Of a stretch of DNA of 64,000 nt, positions 1 through 9,137 are shown one piece after another (positions within the stretch are counted from its first letter, which is position 1; each line of letters starts with the position of its first letter). The position numbers were made by a program, and so were the translations under genes. The notes below the pieces were generated by a model. It searched no databases. It had not been told where the DNA came from and saw only the letters and a program-made list of their open reading frames with translations. Source of the DNA: Polynucleobacter hallstattensis (GTDB lineage: Bacteria > Pseudomonadota > Gammaproteobacteria > Burkholderiales > Burkholderiaceae); assembly GCF_018881835.1 (NCBI RefSeq), contig NZ_JACVPO010000001.1, positions 744,001 to 808,000 of the forward strand. Reading direction: 5' to 3'.

Positions 1-1
1 T

Positions 2-55
2 GAGCAAACGAATGAATTGATTACTGCCTTGAAAGAAATTCTGGCTATCGCCTAA
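2..55 (+). CDS. C-terminal tail of an aminotransferase-like CDS (possibly HisC), 5' end outside window
   Basis: Only the last 17 codons and a TAA are inside the window. The frame reads EQTNELITALKEILAIA, which resembles the C-terminus of histidinol-phosphate aminotransferases (a charged/polar turn followed by an amphipathic L-x-x-A-L helix). It ends 2 bp before the stop codon of the convergent hisD. A his gene here would fit the pathway context. The match is short, the orientation is opposite to hisGD, and another aminotransferase or an unrelated protein is possible. Confidence 0.4.
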   Translation, partial: EQTNELITALKEILAIA

Positions 56-57
56 GT

Positions 58-1380
58 TTACTTTTTAAGTCGCATCTCAGCAGCACGTGCATGAGCTGTT
101 AAGCCCTCACCATGCGCGAGAGTACTAGCTACAGCCCCTAGCGTTTGAGCTCCAGCTTCACTAACCTCAATCATGCTCGAGCGCTTAATGAAGTCATAAA
201 CACCTAATGGGGATGAGAAACGTGCAGTGCGTGCTGTTGGTAAAACGTGATTCGGGCCTGCGCAATAATCACCTAAAGATTCACTGGTGTAGTTGCCCAT
301 AAAGATGGCGCCAGCATGACGGATTAACTCAGCCCACTTGCGCGGCTCAGCAGCACAAATCTCCAAATGCTCAGCAGCAATAGCATTGGCAATCTCAGAG
401 GCCTCATCCATATCTTTTACCTGAATCAATAAAGCGCGATTGGTAAGTGATGTTTCAATCACTTTCTTTCTAGGCATCTCCGGCAATAACTTGTTAATGC
501 TTGCTTGTACCTGCTCAATAAATTTCTCATCTGGACAAAGCAAAATAGATTGCGCCAACTCATCATGCTCAGCTTGAGAAAATAAATCCATTGCAATCCA
601 ATCAGGATTGCTAGAGCCATCACAGAGCACTAAAATTTCTGAGGGGCCGGCAATCATATCGATACCAACAGTACCAAAGACCCTGCGCTTAGCAGCTGCT
701 ACATAGGCATTGCCAGGGCCAACAATTTTGTCCACTGGCGGAATTGTTTGGGTACCATAAGCTAGGGCGCCAACGGCTTGTGCACCGCCAATCGTAAAGA
801 CGCGATCAACTCCGGATAGGTATGCAGCAGCTAAGACCAAAGGATTGCGAGCACCATTAGGAGTAGGCACCACCATGATGACTTCTTTAACTCCAGCAAC
901 TTTTGCAGGAATCGCATTCATCAGCACAGAAGATGGGTAAGCTGCCTTTCCGCCTGGAACATAAATACCAACGCGGTCTAAAGCTGTGACTTTTTGACCT
1001 AAGCGCGTGCCATCAGCTTCTTCATATTCCCAAGAGTGACAACCCGCTTCAATCTTTTGCTTCTCATGGTAGGCGCGCACTCTTTGCGCAGCAATATCCA
1101 AAGAATTTTTTTGCTCAGCCGATAAACCTTCGTAAGCTATTTTTAATTCTGCTTGAGAAATCTCTAACTCAACAACACTGGAAACATTGAGACGATCAAA
1201 CTGCTTTGTAAAGGAGAGCACTGCAGTATCACCCTCACTTTTGACTTGCGCCAGAATTTTTACTACTGCAGCATCGATCGCTTCGTCATCTGCCATCGGC
1301 AAAGAAAGGCTAGAGAGTAGCGTGTCTTTAAACCCGGCATCTTTGCTATTAAGGCGCTTGACTTTGATGTCTGTTGACAT
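58..1380 (-). CDS. hisD: Histidinol dehydrogenase
   Basis: Catalyses the last two steps of histidine synthesis: NAD-dependent oxidation of L-histidinol through histidinal to histidine, in the cytoplasm, as a zinc-dependent dimer. The 440 residues match the usual family length. Visible family signatures are [15 protein letters not shown] (141-155), the VDKIVGPGN block (216-224), the zinc ligands Q269 and H272 in SQAEHDE, the catalytic pair E337-H338 in AAEHLE, D371 in GDYCAGPNH and H430 near the C-terminus. All key residues are present. The ATG lies 11 bp after the hisG stop, so the two genes are almost certainly cotranscribed, hisG first. The ATG is preceded by a purine-rich AAAGAAAA rather than a strong Shine-Dalgarno. 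Confidence 0.97.
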   Translation of the reverse strand: MSTDIKVKRLNSKDAGFKDTLLSSLSLPMADDEAIDAAVVKILAQVKSEGDTAVLSFTKQFDRLNVSSVVELEISQAELKIAYEGLSAEQKNSLDIAAQRVRAYHEKQKIEAGCHSWEYEEADGTRLGQKVTALDRVGIYVPGGKAAYPSSVLMNAIPAKVAGVKEVIMVVPTPNGARNPLVLAAAYLSGVDRVFTIGGAQAVGALAYGTQTIPPVDKIVGPGNAYVAAAKRRVFGTVGIDMIAGPSEILVLCDGSSNPDWIAMDLFSQAEHDELAQSILLCPDEKFIEQVQASINKLLPEMPRKKVIETSLTNRALLIQVKDMDEASEIANAIAAEHLEICAAEPRKWAELIRHAGAIFMGNYTSESLGDYCAGPNHVLPTARTARFSSPLGVYDFIKRSSMIEVSEAGAQTLGAVASTLAHGEGLTAHARAAEMRLKK

Positions 1381-1391
1381 ATGAATTTTCT

Positions 1392-2018
1392 TTACTTCAG
1401 CAATTCAAAAAATGGTTGGAGCTGAGTACGCTTACGTTTGTAAGAAGCTTGATTAACGACTAGGCGTGCGCTGATATCAGCAATAGGCTCAACTTCAACT
1501 AAGCCATTAGCACGCAGGGTATTGCCTGTAGATACTAAATCCACAATCGCATCTGCTAGACCAACTAATGGAGCTAACTCCATCGAGCCATACAAATGAA
1601 TCGTATCGATATGCACGCCCTTATTGGCAAAGTGCTCACGTGCGCAATTTACATATTTTGTGGCAACCTTCAAACGCGAACCTTGCTTTACTGCAGCAGC
1701 GTAATCAAAGCCTTCTCTAACAGCAACCGACATCCGGCATTTAGCGATGTTTAGATCAAATGGAACATATAGGCCATCGGTGCCGTTTTCCATCAAAACA
1801 TCCAGGCCAGCCACTCCAAAATCGGCACCGCCAAACTGCACGTAAGTCGGCACATCTGATGCGCGCACAATAATGAGGAGTACATCAGGATTGGAAGTCT
1901 CAATAATGAGCTTGCGTGACTTTTCTGGATCCTCAAGCGGACGAATACCGATCTTAGATAAGATCTCAGCAGTTTCTTCGAAGATGCGCCCCTTCGAGAG
2001 GGCTAGAGTTAACTTCAT
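1392..2018 (-). CDS. hisG: ATP phosphoribosyltransferase catalytic subunit, short form
   Basis: First committed step of histidine synthesis: condenses ATP and PRPP to phosphoribosyl-ATP. At 208 residues this is the short HisG_S form. It has the two catalytic lobes (KGRIFEE at 9-15, [10 protein letters not shown] at 66-75, and the PRPP-binding loop [14 protein letters not shown] at about 160-173) but lacks the C-terminal ACT-like regulatory domain of the long enzyme. Short forms are known to need HisZ, a paralogue of histidyl-tRNA synthetase, for activity and histidine feedback. No hisZ is in this window, so one should lie elsewhere. It sits between murA (20 bp upstream) and hisD (11 bp downstream) on the same strand. 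Confidence 0.96.
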   Translation of the reverse strand: MKLTLALSKGRIFEETAEILSKIGIRPLEDPEKSRKLIIETSNPDVLLIIVRASDVPTYVQFGGADFGVAGLDVLMENGTDGLYVPFDLNIAKCRMSVAVREGFDYAAAVKQGSRLKVATKYVNCAREHFANKGVHIDTIHLYGSMELAPLVGLADAIVDLVSTGNTLRANGLVEVEPIADISARLVVNQASYKRKRTQLQPFFELLK

Positions 2019-2038
2019 GGACTAATTATCCATCAGGC

Positions 2039-3313
2039 TTACTTGATTCGCTGAATGTTAGCCCCCAAAAGGGTCAACTTTTGCTCCATACGATCATATC
2101 CACGATCCAAGTGATAAATCCGGTCCACTTGGGTTTCGCCTTGGGCAGCTAAGCCAGCAATTACCAGGCTGGCAGAGGCACGCAAATCAGTGGCCATCAC
2201 GATAGCTCCAGAAAGCTTTTCCACGCCCTGCGCAATTGCCGTATTACCCTCGATCGCGATATCAGCACCAAGGCGATTCATCTCTTGCACATGCATAAAG
2301 CGGTTTTCGAAGATAGTTTCGGTAATCGTGGCGTTGCCCTCGGCAATCGCATTGACCGCCATGAGTTGGGCCTGCATGTCAGTCGGAAAGGCTGGATATT
2401 CTGAAGTGCGGAAACTAACAGCCTTAGGGCGACCCTTCATCGAGGCCTTAATCCAGTCAGGGCCGACTTCCATTTCCAAGCCAGCTTCTTTGAGCTTGAC
2501 GATCACAGCATCTAATGTGTCTGGACGACAGTGCTTCACCAGCACCTCACCACCAGCGGCAGCAACTGCGCACAAGAATGTGCCGGCTTCAATTCGGTCT
2601 GCAATCACAGCATGTTCTGCACTGTGGAGCTTTTCAACCCCCTCAATCACCAAGCGATCGCTACCGATACCCGTAATCTTCGCGCCCATTTTGACGAGTA
2701 GCTCAGCTAAGTCACCGACTTCTGGCTCACGTGCAGCATTCTCCAAAATGGTTGTACCTGATGCCAAAGTAGCAGCCATCAGTAAATTTTCTGTGCCGGT
2801 TACGGTAATCATGTCGGTCAAGATAGAAGCGCCTTGGAGACGACCCGTAGCAGATTTAGTTTCTGCCTGAATATAGCCACTCTTAATCTTGATAGTGGCA
2901 CCCATGGCTTTTAAGCCCTTGATGTGCTGATCAACTGGACGCGCCCCAATAGCGCAACCACCTGGCAGAGAAACCTTAGCGGTGTGCATTCTGGCAAGTA
3001 ATGGGCCCAAAACCAAAATAGAAGCACGCATGGTTTTGACCATCTCATAAGTTGCTTCAGAGCTCTTAATATTGGCCGCGTTAAGGACTACGCAATTGCG
3101 ATCATTCTCATCTGGAAAAGTGACAGTCACACCAATTTCCTGGAGGAGCTTGAGCATAGTCCGCACATCCTGTAAGTCAGGAACATTACGCAAAGTGATA
3201 GGCTGATCAGTGAGTAAGCAAGCGCACAAAATTGGTAGCGCTGCATTCTTGGCGCCAGCAATCAGTACTTCACCCTTCAGTGGTGTGCCGCCAACCATCC
3301 GTAATTTATCCAT
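2039..3313 (-). CDS. murA: UDP-N-acetylglucosamine 1-carboxyvinyltransferase
   Basis: Transfers enolpyruvate from PEP to UDP-GlcNAc, the first committed cytoplasmic step of peptidoglycan precursor synthesis. The 424-residue length is typical. The PEP-binding GAKNAALP (20-27), the [14 protein letters not shown] stretch (95-108) and the active-site loop [14 protein letters not shown], with the nucleophile at Cys120, are all present; this Cys is the fosfomycin target, so the enzyme should be of the sensitive type. The gene follows ibaG by 33 bp, the same ibaG-murA adjacency seen downstream of the E. coli mla operon, although here an ABC transporter separates them from mlaB. Confidence 0.98.
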   Translation of the reverse strand: MDKLRMVGGTPLKGEVLIAGAKNAALPILCACLLTDQPITLRNVPDLQDVRTMLKLLQEIGVTVTFPDENDRNCVVLNAANIKSSEATYEMVKTMRASILVLGPLLARMHTAKVSLPGGCAIGARPVDQHIKGLKAMGATIKIKSGYIQAETKSATGRLQGASILTDMITVTGTENLLMAATLASGTTILENAAREPEVGDLAELLVKMGAKITGIGSDRLVIEGVEKLHSAEHAVIADRIEAGTFLCAVAAAGGEVLVKHCRPDTLDAVIVKLKEAGLEMEVGPDWIKASMKGRPKAVSFRTSEYPAFPTDMQAQLMAVNAIAEGNATITETIFENRFMHVQEMNRLGADIAIEGNTAIAQGVEKLSGAIVMATDLRASASLVIAGLAAQGETQVDRIYHLDRGYDRMEQKLTLLGANIQRIK

Positions 3314-3346
3314 GAATCTATTCCAGTAAAAAGCTAATGCCGTATT

Positions 3347-3595
3347 TTAAGTTGGGGTGTTTTGTGTGAATTCTTCAGGAGTAAATGCTTTAATTGATAA
3401 AGCGTGCACCTCCGCCTTCATACGGTCACCCATAGCGCCATATACCAATTGATGACGCTGAATCAAACGCTTGCCTTCAAACTCCAGACTCACAATCGTC
3501 GCAAAAAAATGTTGGCCATCACCCTCAACTTTAATATGAGTACACGAGAGGCCTTGCTGAATATAGCCTTCAATTTGTTCTGGGGTTGGCAACAT
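3347..3595 (-). CDS. ibaG: BolA-family protein, IbaG type
   Basis: An 82-residue BolA-fold protein. The diagnostic segment is FEGKRLIQRHQLVYGAMGDR followed by VHALSIKAFTPEE, with the invariant RHQ and the HALS histidine. BolA proteins pair with monothiol glutaredoxins through a [2Fe-2S] cluster. The murA neighbourhood fits IbaG (YrbA) rather than BolA itself. The frame opens with GTG-ATG at 3598. I chose the ATG at 3595 because AGGAG then sits 6 nt upstream, against 3 nt for the GTG. The specific cellular role is not settled for the family and cannot be read from sequence. Confidence 0.88.
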   Translation of the reverse strand: MLPTPEQIEGYIQQGLSCTHIKVEGDGQHFFATIVSLEFEGKRLIQRHQLVYGAMGDRMKAEVHALSIKAFTPEEFTQNTPT

Positions 3596-3661
3596 CACAA
3601 TCTCCTGATTTCTAATTTCTAAATATTCTTAAATACTAATTTTGAAGCAAGTTTTACGCAC

Positions 3662-4450
3662 TTAGTTCCTAAGCTTGTAACCTTTTTGCAATAAACGCAG
3701 AGCAATCGCTGACACCGCGACAAAGAAGCAGGCAACAATCGCCAAACTATTCCAAGGGGATATATCTGACACTCCAAAGAAGCCGTAACGGAAACCATCG
3801 ATCATGTAGAAAAATGGATTGAAGTGTGACACCACCTGCCATGCTGCTGGCAAAGAATGAATGGAGTAAAACACGCCTGACAGCATTGTTGCTGGCATGA
3901 TGATGAAATTCTGAAAAGCTGCTAATTGATCGTATTTATCTGCCCAGATGCCCGCAATTAAACCCATGCTTCCTAAAATTGCAGCGCCCAGCAAAGCGAA
4001 TGCCATGATCCACAGGGGATATTCAAAAGATGGCATGGCAAACCAAGCGGTAATCAGCAATACGCCAGCGCCAACAACAATTCCACGAAACACTGCGGCC
4101 AAGACATAAGCAGCATAAAACTCTAGGTGACTAAAAGGGGCTAGCAATACAAAGACTAGGTTGCCAGTTACCTTGGACTGAATGAGGGATGAAGAGGTAT
4201 TGGCAAATGCATTCTGCAACACGCTCATCATGACTAAACCAGGAATCAGAAAGGCCGTGTAATTTAAGCGGCCGTATACCTCTTTGCCTTCGAGCACATG
4301 TCCAAAGATCATTAAATATAGAACAGCAGTAAGAACTGGCGCGGCGACCGTCTGGAACGCTACCTTATAAAAACGTTTGATTTCTTTTCGCAAGAGCGTT
4401 GGGAAACCACTTCCATAGGAGATCGGGAGTTTATTCAAAATAGGTTTCAT
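3662..4450 (-). CDS. ABC-2 type transporter permease (YadH-like)
   Basis: A 262-residue integral membrane protein with about six hydrophobic segments and the ABC-2 permease layout: a cytoplasmic N-terminal stretch ending RKEIKRFYKVAFQTVAAPVL, then a helix with MIFGHVL, and a late HSLPAAWQVVSHFNPFFYMIDGFRYGFFG block, which is the family signature. Length and motifs resemble E. coli YadH. It overlaps the upstream ATPase gene by 4 bp, so the two are translationally coupled and should form one exporter. The substrate is unknown. Because it lies inside a lipid-transport/murein cluster, an envelope substrate is a reasonable guess only. Confidence 0.88.
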   Translation of the reverse strand: MKPILNKLPISYGSGFPTLLRKEIKRFYKVAFQTVAAPVLTAVLYLMIFGHVLEGKEVYGRLNYTAFLIPGLVMMSVLQNAFANTSSSLIQSKVTGNLVFVLLAPFSHLEFYAAYVLAAVFRGIVVGAGVLLITAWFAMPSFEYPLWIMAFALLGAAILGSMGLIAGIWADKYDQLAAFQNFIIMPATMLSGVFYSIHSLPAAWQVVSHFNPFFYMIDGFRYGFFGVSDISPWNSLAIVACFFVAVSAIALRLLQKGYKLRN

Positions 4451-5199
4451 CGAGCACCCCCCGACATGATGTTGACAAACACATCTTCAAGGTCTGTTTT
4501 ACCTTCACCATCTTTTTTAACCGAGCCATACTGACTCAGTAAATTAGCAGTGGTATCTAGAGCCACAACCTTTCCTTGCTTGAGCATGGCAATGCGCTGA
4601 CACAATGCCTCAGCCTCTTCAAGGTAATGGGTTGTTAAAACGATGGTATGACCATCTTGGTTTAGGCGACTAATAAATTGCCAAAGCGATTGACGCAACT
4701 CCACGTCAACTCCAGCTGTAGGCTCATCCAAAATAATGACTGGTGGTCTATGAACTAAGGCCTGCGCTACCAATACTCGGCGCTTCATGCCACCAGATAA
4801 GGAACGCATATTGCTATCCGCTTTACCGGTGAGATCCAAATTAGCCATGATCTCATCAATCCAAGCATCGTTGTGACGAATCCCAAAATAACCTGACTGA
4901 AATTGCAATGTTTCTCTAACGGTAAAGAATGGGTCAAACACCAACTCCTGCGGCACGACGCCCAGCATTCGGCGAGCATCACGGAATTGACTTTGAACAT
5001 CCGCGCCCATGATTGCAGCGTGTCCGCCATCTGCAGTAACCAAACCCGCCAATATGGATATGAGTGTTGTCTTGCCGGCACCATTGGGGCCCAGCAGGCC
5101 AAAGAACTCACCTGGCTCGATGGATAAAGAAATATCATCTAGCGCTTGAAGTGCGCCATAATTTTTAGATACGTTTTTAATTGATATTGCGGCGTGCAT
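4447..5199 (-). CDS. ABC transporter ATP-binding protein (YadG-like)
   Basis: The 250-residue ATPase partner of the downstream ABC-2 permease. It has Walker A GPNGAGKTT, a Q-loop region (VVPQELVFDPFFTVRE), the ABC signature LSGGMKRR, Walker B VIILDEPTAGVD and the H-loop TTHYLEEAE. All catalytic motifs are intact, so it should be active. It begins 1 bp after the mlaB stop and is therefore probably expressed with the mla genes. It belongs to the DrrA/YadG-like exporter group by pattern, with no substrate-specific feature visible. Confidence 0.9.
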   Translation of the reverse strand: MHAAISIKNVSKNYGALQALDDISLSIEPGEFFGLLGPNGAGKTTLISILAGLVTADGGHAAIMGADVQSQFRDARRMLGVVPQELVFDPFFTVRETLQFQSGYFGIRHNDAWIDEIMANLDLTGKADSNMRSLSGGMKRRVLVAQALVHRPPVIILDEPTAGVDVELRQSLWQFISRLNQDGHTIVLTTHYLEEAEALCQRIAMLKQGKVVALDTTANLLSQYGSVKKDGEGKTDLEDVFVNIMSGGAR

Positions 5200-5200
5200 G

Positions 5201-5461
5201 CTATGACAAACCTAGCAACTGGGCAACACCATATACGCCGGCTAACACGATTAATTTTTCAGGTGCATTTTGCAAGGCAATCTTATGCCCATCAGCTTGT
5301 AATTTCTTCTGCCATGCCAATAAGACCGTGAGCACGGTAGAGTCAAAATCCTTGAGATTGCGGCAATCTATTACTCTTAATGTTGCAAGATTTAAGAGGC
5401 CATCTTTTTCTAACTGCAAAACATTGTCTTGCGTCACTGAACTGGGTAATAAAAATGGCAT
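5201..5461 (-). CDS. mlaB: STAS-domain protein, MlaB
   Basis: A small 86-residue cytoplasmic STAS-domain protein. The DFDSTVLTVLLAW motif around residues 38-50 corresponds to the conserved D-S-x-x-L helix start of STAS/MlaB proteins. In E. coli MlaB binds the MlaF ATPase and is needed for assembly and activity of the MlaFEDB complex. It is the last mla gene here, 34 bp after mlaC, and the exporter ATPase gene starts 1 bp beyond its stop. Divergence is high, as usual for this family, so the call leans partly on position. Confidence 0.82.
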   Translation of the reverse strand: MPFLLPSSVTQDNVLQLEKDGLLNLATLRVIDCRNLKDFDSTVLTVLLAWQKKLQADGHKIALQNAPEKLIVLAGVYGVAQLLGLS

Positions 5462-5495
5462 CTAATATTTTTCGTTGATTGATCTTGTACGATCT

Positions 5496-6143
5496 TTAGT
5501 TTGTTGGCTTCGCAGCAGCAAGCTGCTTGTTGCGATCCTGCAAGAACTTCACCAAACCCTCAACACCATTCTGGCTAATTTGATTGGCAAACTGATTACG
5601 ATAAGCCTCAACCAGCCAGACGCCCATGATGTTCATGTCGTAAACCCTCCAGCCATTGGCTGTTTTTTCAAGGCGGTAATCAAGCGGTACCGGATCACCG
5701 CGACCAATGACTACAGTTTTTACGACCACTTCCTTATCGTCTGGAGCTGCACGCAAAGGCTTAAATTGAATTGTTTGATCACGCAGTTGGCTTAGAGCAC
5801 CAGAGTATGTACGAATCAGTAAATTCTTAAATTCAGAAACTAATTGAGCCTGTTGTTCTGGAGTAGCTTTTTTCCAATTTGGACCCATCGCCATTTCAGT
5901 AGTGCGACGCATATCGGTATAGGGAACAATTTTCTTTTCCACTAAATCCACAATGCGCGGAATATTCCCCTTTTGAATTTCCGGATCAGACTTTACGGAA
6001 GCCATCACATCAGAAACAACGGTCTTAATCAGACCATCTGGCGTGGACTGATCCACTGCTTGGGCGCTCGCGCCACTAACAGCTATAAAAAAGCTTGATA
6101 TCAATACTGCACAGTATTGTTGAATAGTGGTGTAGCTTTTCAT
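5496..6143 (-). CDS. mlaC: Periplasmic phospholipid-binding protein MlaC
   Basis: Periplasmic shuttle that carries phospholipid between outer-membrane MlaA and the inner-membrane MlaFEDB complex. The frame begins at 6167, but the Met at 6143 gives a normal signal peptide (MKSYTT, a hydrophobic core, then an SGASAQA cleavage site) and has GAGGA 3-4 nt upstream, so I place the start there (215 residues). The mature part has the Ttg2/MlaC pattern: DGLIKTVVSDV, VPYTDMRRTTEMAMGPNW, a long helix to FKNLLIRTYSGAL, and the terminal DMNIMGVWLVEAYRNQF. It lies 49 bp after mlaA. Confidence 0.93.
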   Translation of the reverse strand: MKSYTTIQQYCAVLISSFFIAVSGASAQAVDQSTPDGLIKTVVSDVMASVKSDPEIQKGNIPRIVDLVEKKIVPYTDMRRTTEMAMGPNWKKATPEQQAQLVSEFKNLLIRTYSGALSQLRDQTIQFKPLRAAPDDKEVVVKTVVIGRGDPVPLDYRLEKTANGWRVYDMNIMGVWLVEAYRNQFANQISQNGVEGLVKFLQDRNKQLAAAKPTN

Positions 6144-6216
6144 GTGTCCTCGATCAGTGCTAGTCATTGAGGCTCATTTTAGCCCCATCAGGAAATCAAG
6201 GCAGGCTTAGGCGCCT

Positions 6217-6963
6217 TTATTCGTAGGGGTTCTGGTATGGAGGCATTAATACCTCCTCGTCTTCACGGCCCTCATTAATTTGGTATTGCCGCCTCTGAAT
6301 ATAGGCATCCCGTACAAAGCTGTATTTATCGATTGCAGCCCCATCCAATAAGTCACCTGCTTCGTAATAGGTATTACGTGCGTTAACCACACGTAAGCCA
6401 GTCAAGCTGTTTCGCAAAGCAACATCTGGCAGCAATCTAAATAGGTAATCAGACTCTAAATCAGCTGCAGTACCAAAGGTATCTCGCACATTGCTTGGCC
6501 CAAAGAACGGTAGAACCACATAAGGGCCAGCAGGAATACCCCAAACACCAAAGGTTTGACCCCAATCTTCCTTATGCTTTGGTAGACCCCCTGGAGTTGC
6601 CATATCAATTAAGCCACCTAAACCAAAGGTGGTGTTGACTACAACCCTCATCAGATCGCTAAAGGCATAGTCCGGCTTACCCTGCAGAAGATTCTGCAAT
6701 GCGGTGTAAATATCGCTGTAATTACTAAAGAAATTATAGATACCGTCACGTACAAACTCTGGCAAGACAAAACGATAGCCAGCCACTACTGGCTTGAGTA
6801 GATAGGCGTCTAAGCCTTCATTGAACTCAAAAACAGAGCGATTAAATGGCTCCCAAGGATCGTGTGGGGAAGGTTCTACGCCAGCAGGTATGGAGGCACA
6901 ACCCACCATAGCTCCAACCAAACCCAGTAACACTATGCGCTTGAGCTTTGCTAGTAAGGACAT
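6217..6963 (-). CDS. mlaA: Outer-membrane lipoprotein MlaA (VacJ)
   Basis: Lipoprotein that extracts mislocalised phospholipid from the outer leaflet of the outer membrane and passes it to MlaC. The N-terminus is a lipoprotein signal with lipobox VGC, the lipidated Cys being residue 22. The mature part starts with the family block DPWEPFNRSVFEFNEGLD and continues with FGLGGLIDMATPGGLPKHKEDWGQTFGVWG and a GPYVVLPFFGPS segment, all typical of VacJ. Its ATG overlaps the mlaD stop (TAATG), which indicates translational coupling. In E. coli mlaA is unlinked from mlaFEDCB; here it sits between mlaD and mlaC. Confidence 0.96.
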   Translation of the reverse strand: MSLLAKLKRIVLLGLVGAMVGCASIPAGVEPSPHDPWEPFNRSVFEFNEGLDAYLLKPVVAGYRFVLPEFVRDGIYNFFSNYSDIYTALQNLLQGKPDYAFSDLMRVVVNTTFGLGGLIDMATPGGLPKHKEDWGQTFGVWGIPAGPYVVLPFFGPSNVRDTFGTAADLESDYLFRLLPDVALRNSLTGLRVVNARNTYYEAGDLLDGAAIDKYSFVRDAYIQRRQYQINEGREDEEVLMPPYQNPYE

Positions 6964-7445
6964 TATTTTGCTGCGCCCTTGTCTTGACCGCTATCGGCAG
7001 CCTTGTTATACAAGAACTGGCTAATTAGGTTCTCTAACACTACTGCAGACTGAGTCTGAGTAATCTTATCTCCAGCAGCCAACATATCATCAGAGCCGCC
7101 GGCCTCAAGACCAATGTATTGCTCACCCAATAAGCCTGAAGTCAAAATCTTGGCAGACGAATCTTTAGGGAACTTATACGTATCCTCAATGGTCATGGTG
7201 ACAGTGGCTTGGTATGTTTTGTCATCAAAAGAGATATTCGCAATACGACCCACAACCACACCAGCACTTTTGACTGGTGCGCGCGCCTTTAATCCACCGA
7301 TATTGTCAAAACGCGCAGAAATTTTGTAAGTTGGCGCAAATGAAACGGCATTCATATTGCCAACCTTCAATGCGAGAAACAAAGCAGCCAACAAACCAAT
7401 GGCTACAAAAATTCCGACCCAAACATCAATTGCACTTTTTCTCAT
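6963..7445 (-). CDS. mlaD: MCE-domain substrate-binding protein MlaD
   Basis: Inner-membrane protein of the Mla complex, with one N-terminal transmembrane helix (about residues 7-27, VWVGIFVAIGLLAALFLAL) and a periplasmic MCE domain. The MCE pattern is clear: ARFDNIGGLKARAPVKSAGVVVGRIANI, then LLGEQYIGLEAGG. MlaD forms a hexameric ring that channels lipid between MlaC and the MlaE permease. The 160-residue length is close to that of other proteobacterial MlaD proteins. It lies 21 bp after mlaE. Confidence 0.95.
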   Translation of the reverse strand: MRKSAIDVWVGIFVAIGLLAALFLALKVGNMNAVSFAPTYKISARFDNIGGLKARAPVKSAGVVVGRIANISFDDKTYQATVTMTIEDTYKFPKDSSAKILTSGLLGEQYIGLEAGGSDDMLAAGDKITQTQSAVVLENLISQFLYNKAADSGQDKGAAK

Positions 7446-7466
7446 AAGAGTCCCAGTTTATTCTTT

Positions 7467-8264
7467 CTAATTCGAGAACATCATCGCGGTGAGCAAGAAA
7501 TCTAATGCTAAAACCGATAAAGAAGAGATCACCACTGTTCTAGTGGTTGCCTGCGAAACGCCCTCTGGCGTAGGCTTAGCCTCAAAACCCTGATACAGAG
7601 CAATAAAAGTCACCGCAACACCAAATACCAGGCTTTTAATTAGGCCATTGCCAATGTCGGAGAAGAGATCCACCCCACCCTGCATCTGCGCCCAGAAGGC
7701 GCCAGAGTCAACCCCAATCAGGGGCACGCCGACAAAGTAGCCACCCATCACACCAACCGCCGTAAAGATCGTCGCCAAAATCGGCATAGCAACAATGCCT
7801 GCCCACAAGCGCGGTGCAATCACGCGGCTTAATGGGTCCACCGCCATCATTTCCATGGCACTAAGCTGTTCACCGGCTTTCATTAAGCCAATCTCTGCGG
7901 TAAGTGATGTACCAGCACGACCAGCAAATAAGAGAGCGGTTATCACAGGGCCCAATTCCCGGGTGAGCGATAAAGCCACCAACAAACCCAAAGCCTGCTC
8001 CGAACCATAACGATTCAAAGTGTAATAACCCTGTAAACCCAAAACAAAACCAACAAACAAACCAGATACTGCAATGATCACAAATGAGTGATTGCCGACA
8101 AACAGAATCTGATCAGAAACTAAGCGAGGTCTTTTTAATAAAAAACCAGAGCGCCAAATGACCGCTACAAACATACGTGTAGCAAGGCCAAGGCTCGTTA
8201 AGTTGCGACGAATAAAGAATCCAAGGTCACCCAAGAGATCGATAATTTTATAAAGCATGCTCAC
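7467..8264 (-). CDS. mlaE: Mla phospholipid transport permease MlaE
   Basis: A 265-residue inner-membrane permease with five to six hydrophobic helices. The family signature is ELGPVITALLFAGRAGTSLTAEIGLMKAGEQLSAMEMM (about residues 103-140). The first in-frame start is GTG at 8264, overlapping the mlaF stop (GTGA), with GGGGTGAG upstream. An ATG two codons later (8258) is an alternative. The overlap predicts translational coupling with mlaF, as expected for subunits of one complex. Confidence 0.95.
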   Translation of the reverse strand: MSMLYKIIDLLGDLGFFIRRNLTSLGLATRMFVAVIWRSGFLLKRPRLVSDQILFVGNHSFVIIAVSGLFVGFVLGLQGYYTLNRYGSEQALGLLVALSLTRELGPVITALLFAGRAGTSLTAEIGLMKAGEQLSAMEMMAVDPLSRVIAPRLWAGIVAMPILATIFTAVGVMGGYFVGVPLIGVDSGAFWAQMQGGVDLFSDIGNGLIKSLVFGVAVTFIALYQGFEAKPTPEGVSQATTRTVVISSLSVLALDFLLTAMMFSN

Positions 8265-9127
8265 TTGAGACTCACCCCAAAATCTTCCTCAAGGCTTTGC
8301 CCTGGATAGTGGAATGGTACTGGGCCATCCGGGGAGGCATCTAAAAATTGACGCACAAAAGGATCTGTTGATCGACTTAACTCTTCTGGCGTTCCCTCAG
8401 CACCAATGCGACCATTGGCAATGAAATACACGTAATCAGCAATTTCAAATGTTTCTTCTACATCGTGCGTAACCAAAAGACTGGTTGCACCTAGAGCTTG
8501 ATTCAAATCCCGAATCAAGCGCGCCGTAATCCCCAATGAAATTGGATCTAAACCAGCGAAGGGCTCGTCATACATGATCAAAGGAGGGTCCAGTGCAATT
8601 GCTCTAGCCAAAGCAACACGGCGCGCCATACCACCAGAAATTTGCGCCGGCATTAAATCACGTGCGCCACGCAGGCCAACTGCATTGAGTTTCATGAGCA
8701 CTAAAGAGCGCAATAGCGCTTCACTTAAATTCGTGTGCTCACGCAAAGGAAAGGCAACGTTTTCAAAAACACTGAGGTCCGTAAAGAGTGCGCCAAACTG
8801 AAAGAGCATTCCCATCCGACGACGGGCTGCCATCAATTCAGTGCCGTTCATTTTTCCAATATCTCGGCCTTCGAATAAAACTTGACCAGACTGCGCGGTG
8901 AACTGACCGCCAATGAGTCTGAGAATAGTGGTCTTGCCGCAACCAGAGCCACCCATCACCGCAACCACTTGGCCACGACGGAACTCCATATTGAGTCCCG
9001 ATAGAATTTGCCGCTCGCCAGGGGCATAGGAAAAGTTGACGTCCTTAATTTGAACTACAACTTCGCCCTGGCCACCACTAGAGGTTTTTTGCTTCACTTC
9101 CACCGAGTTGGCGTGGCCACTGTTCAT
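8261..9127 (-). CDS. mlaF: Mla phospholipid transport ATPase MlaF
   Basis: The ATPase of the MlaFEDB lipid transporter on the cytoplasmic face of the inner membrane. Walker [10 protein letters not shown] is at about 59-67, followed by the signature [14 protein letters not shown], Walker [13 protein letters not shown] and the H-loop [10 protein letters not shown]. The segment [22 protein letters not shown] is typical of MlaF/Ttg2A. The 288 residues include a slightly long polar N-terminus (about 20 residues before the ABC domain). The gene starts only 10 bp after the gltD stop, so transcription may continue from gltBD into the mla genes. Confidence 0.95.
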   Translation of the reverse strand: MNSGHANSVEVKQKTSSGGQGEVVVQIKDVNFSYAPGERQILSGLNMEFRRGQVVAVMGGSGCGKTTILRLIGGQFTAQSGQVLFEGRDIGKMNGTELMAARRRMGMLFQFGALFTDLSVFENVAFPLREHTNLSEALLRSLVLMKLNAVGLRGARDLMPAQISGGMARRVALARAIALDPPLIMYDEPFAGLDPISLGITARLIRDLNQALGATSLLVTHDVEETFEIADYVYFIANGRIGAEGTPEELSRSTDPFVRQFLDASPDGPVPFHYPGQSLEEDFGVSLK

Positions 9128-9137
9128 ATCCTCGATA

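Noticed and set aside
2190..2870. 226-codon plus-strand frame across murA
   Set aside because: Antisense shadow of murA; low-complexity Ser/Ala/Ile composition typical of reverse-frame translation.
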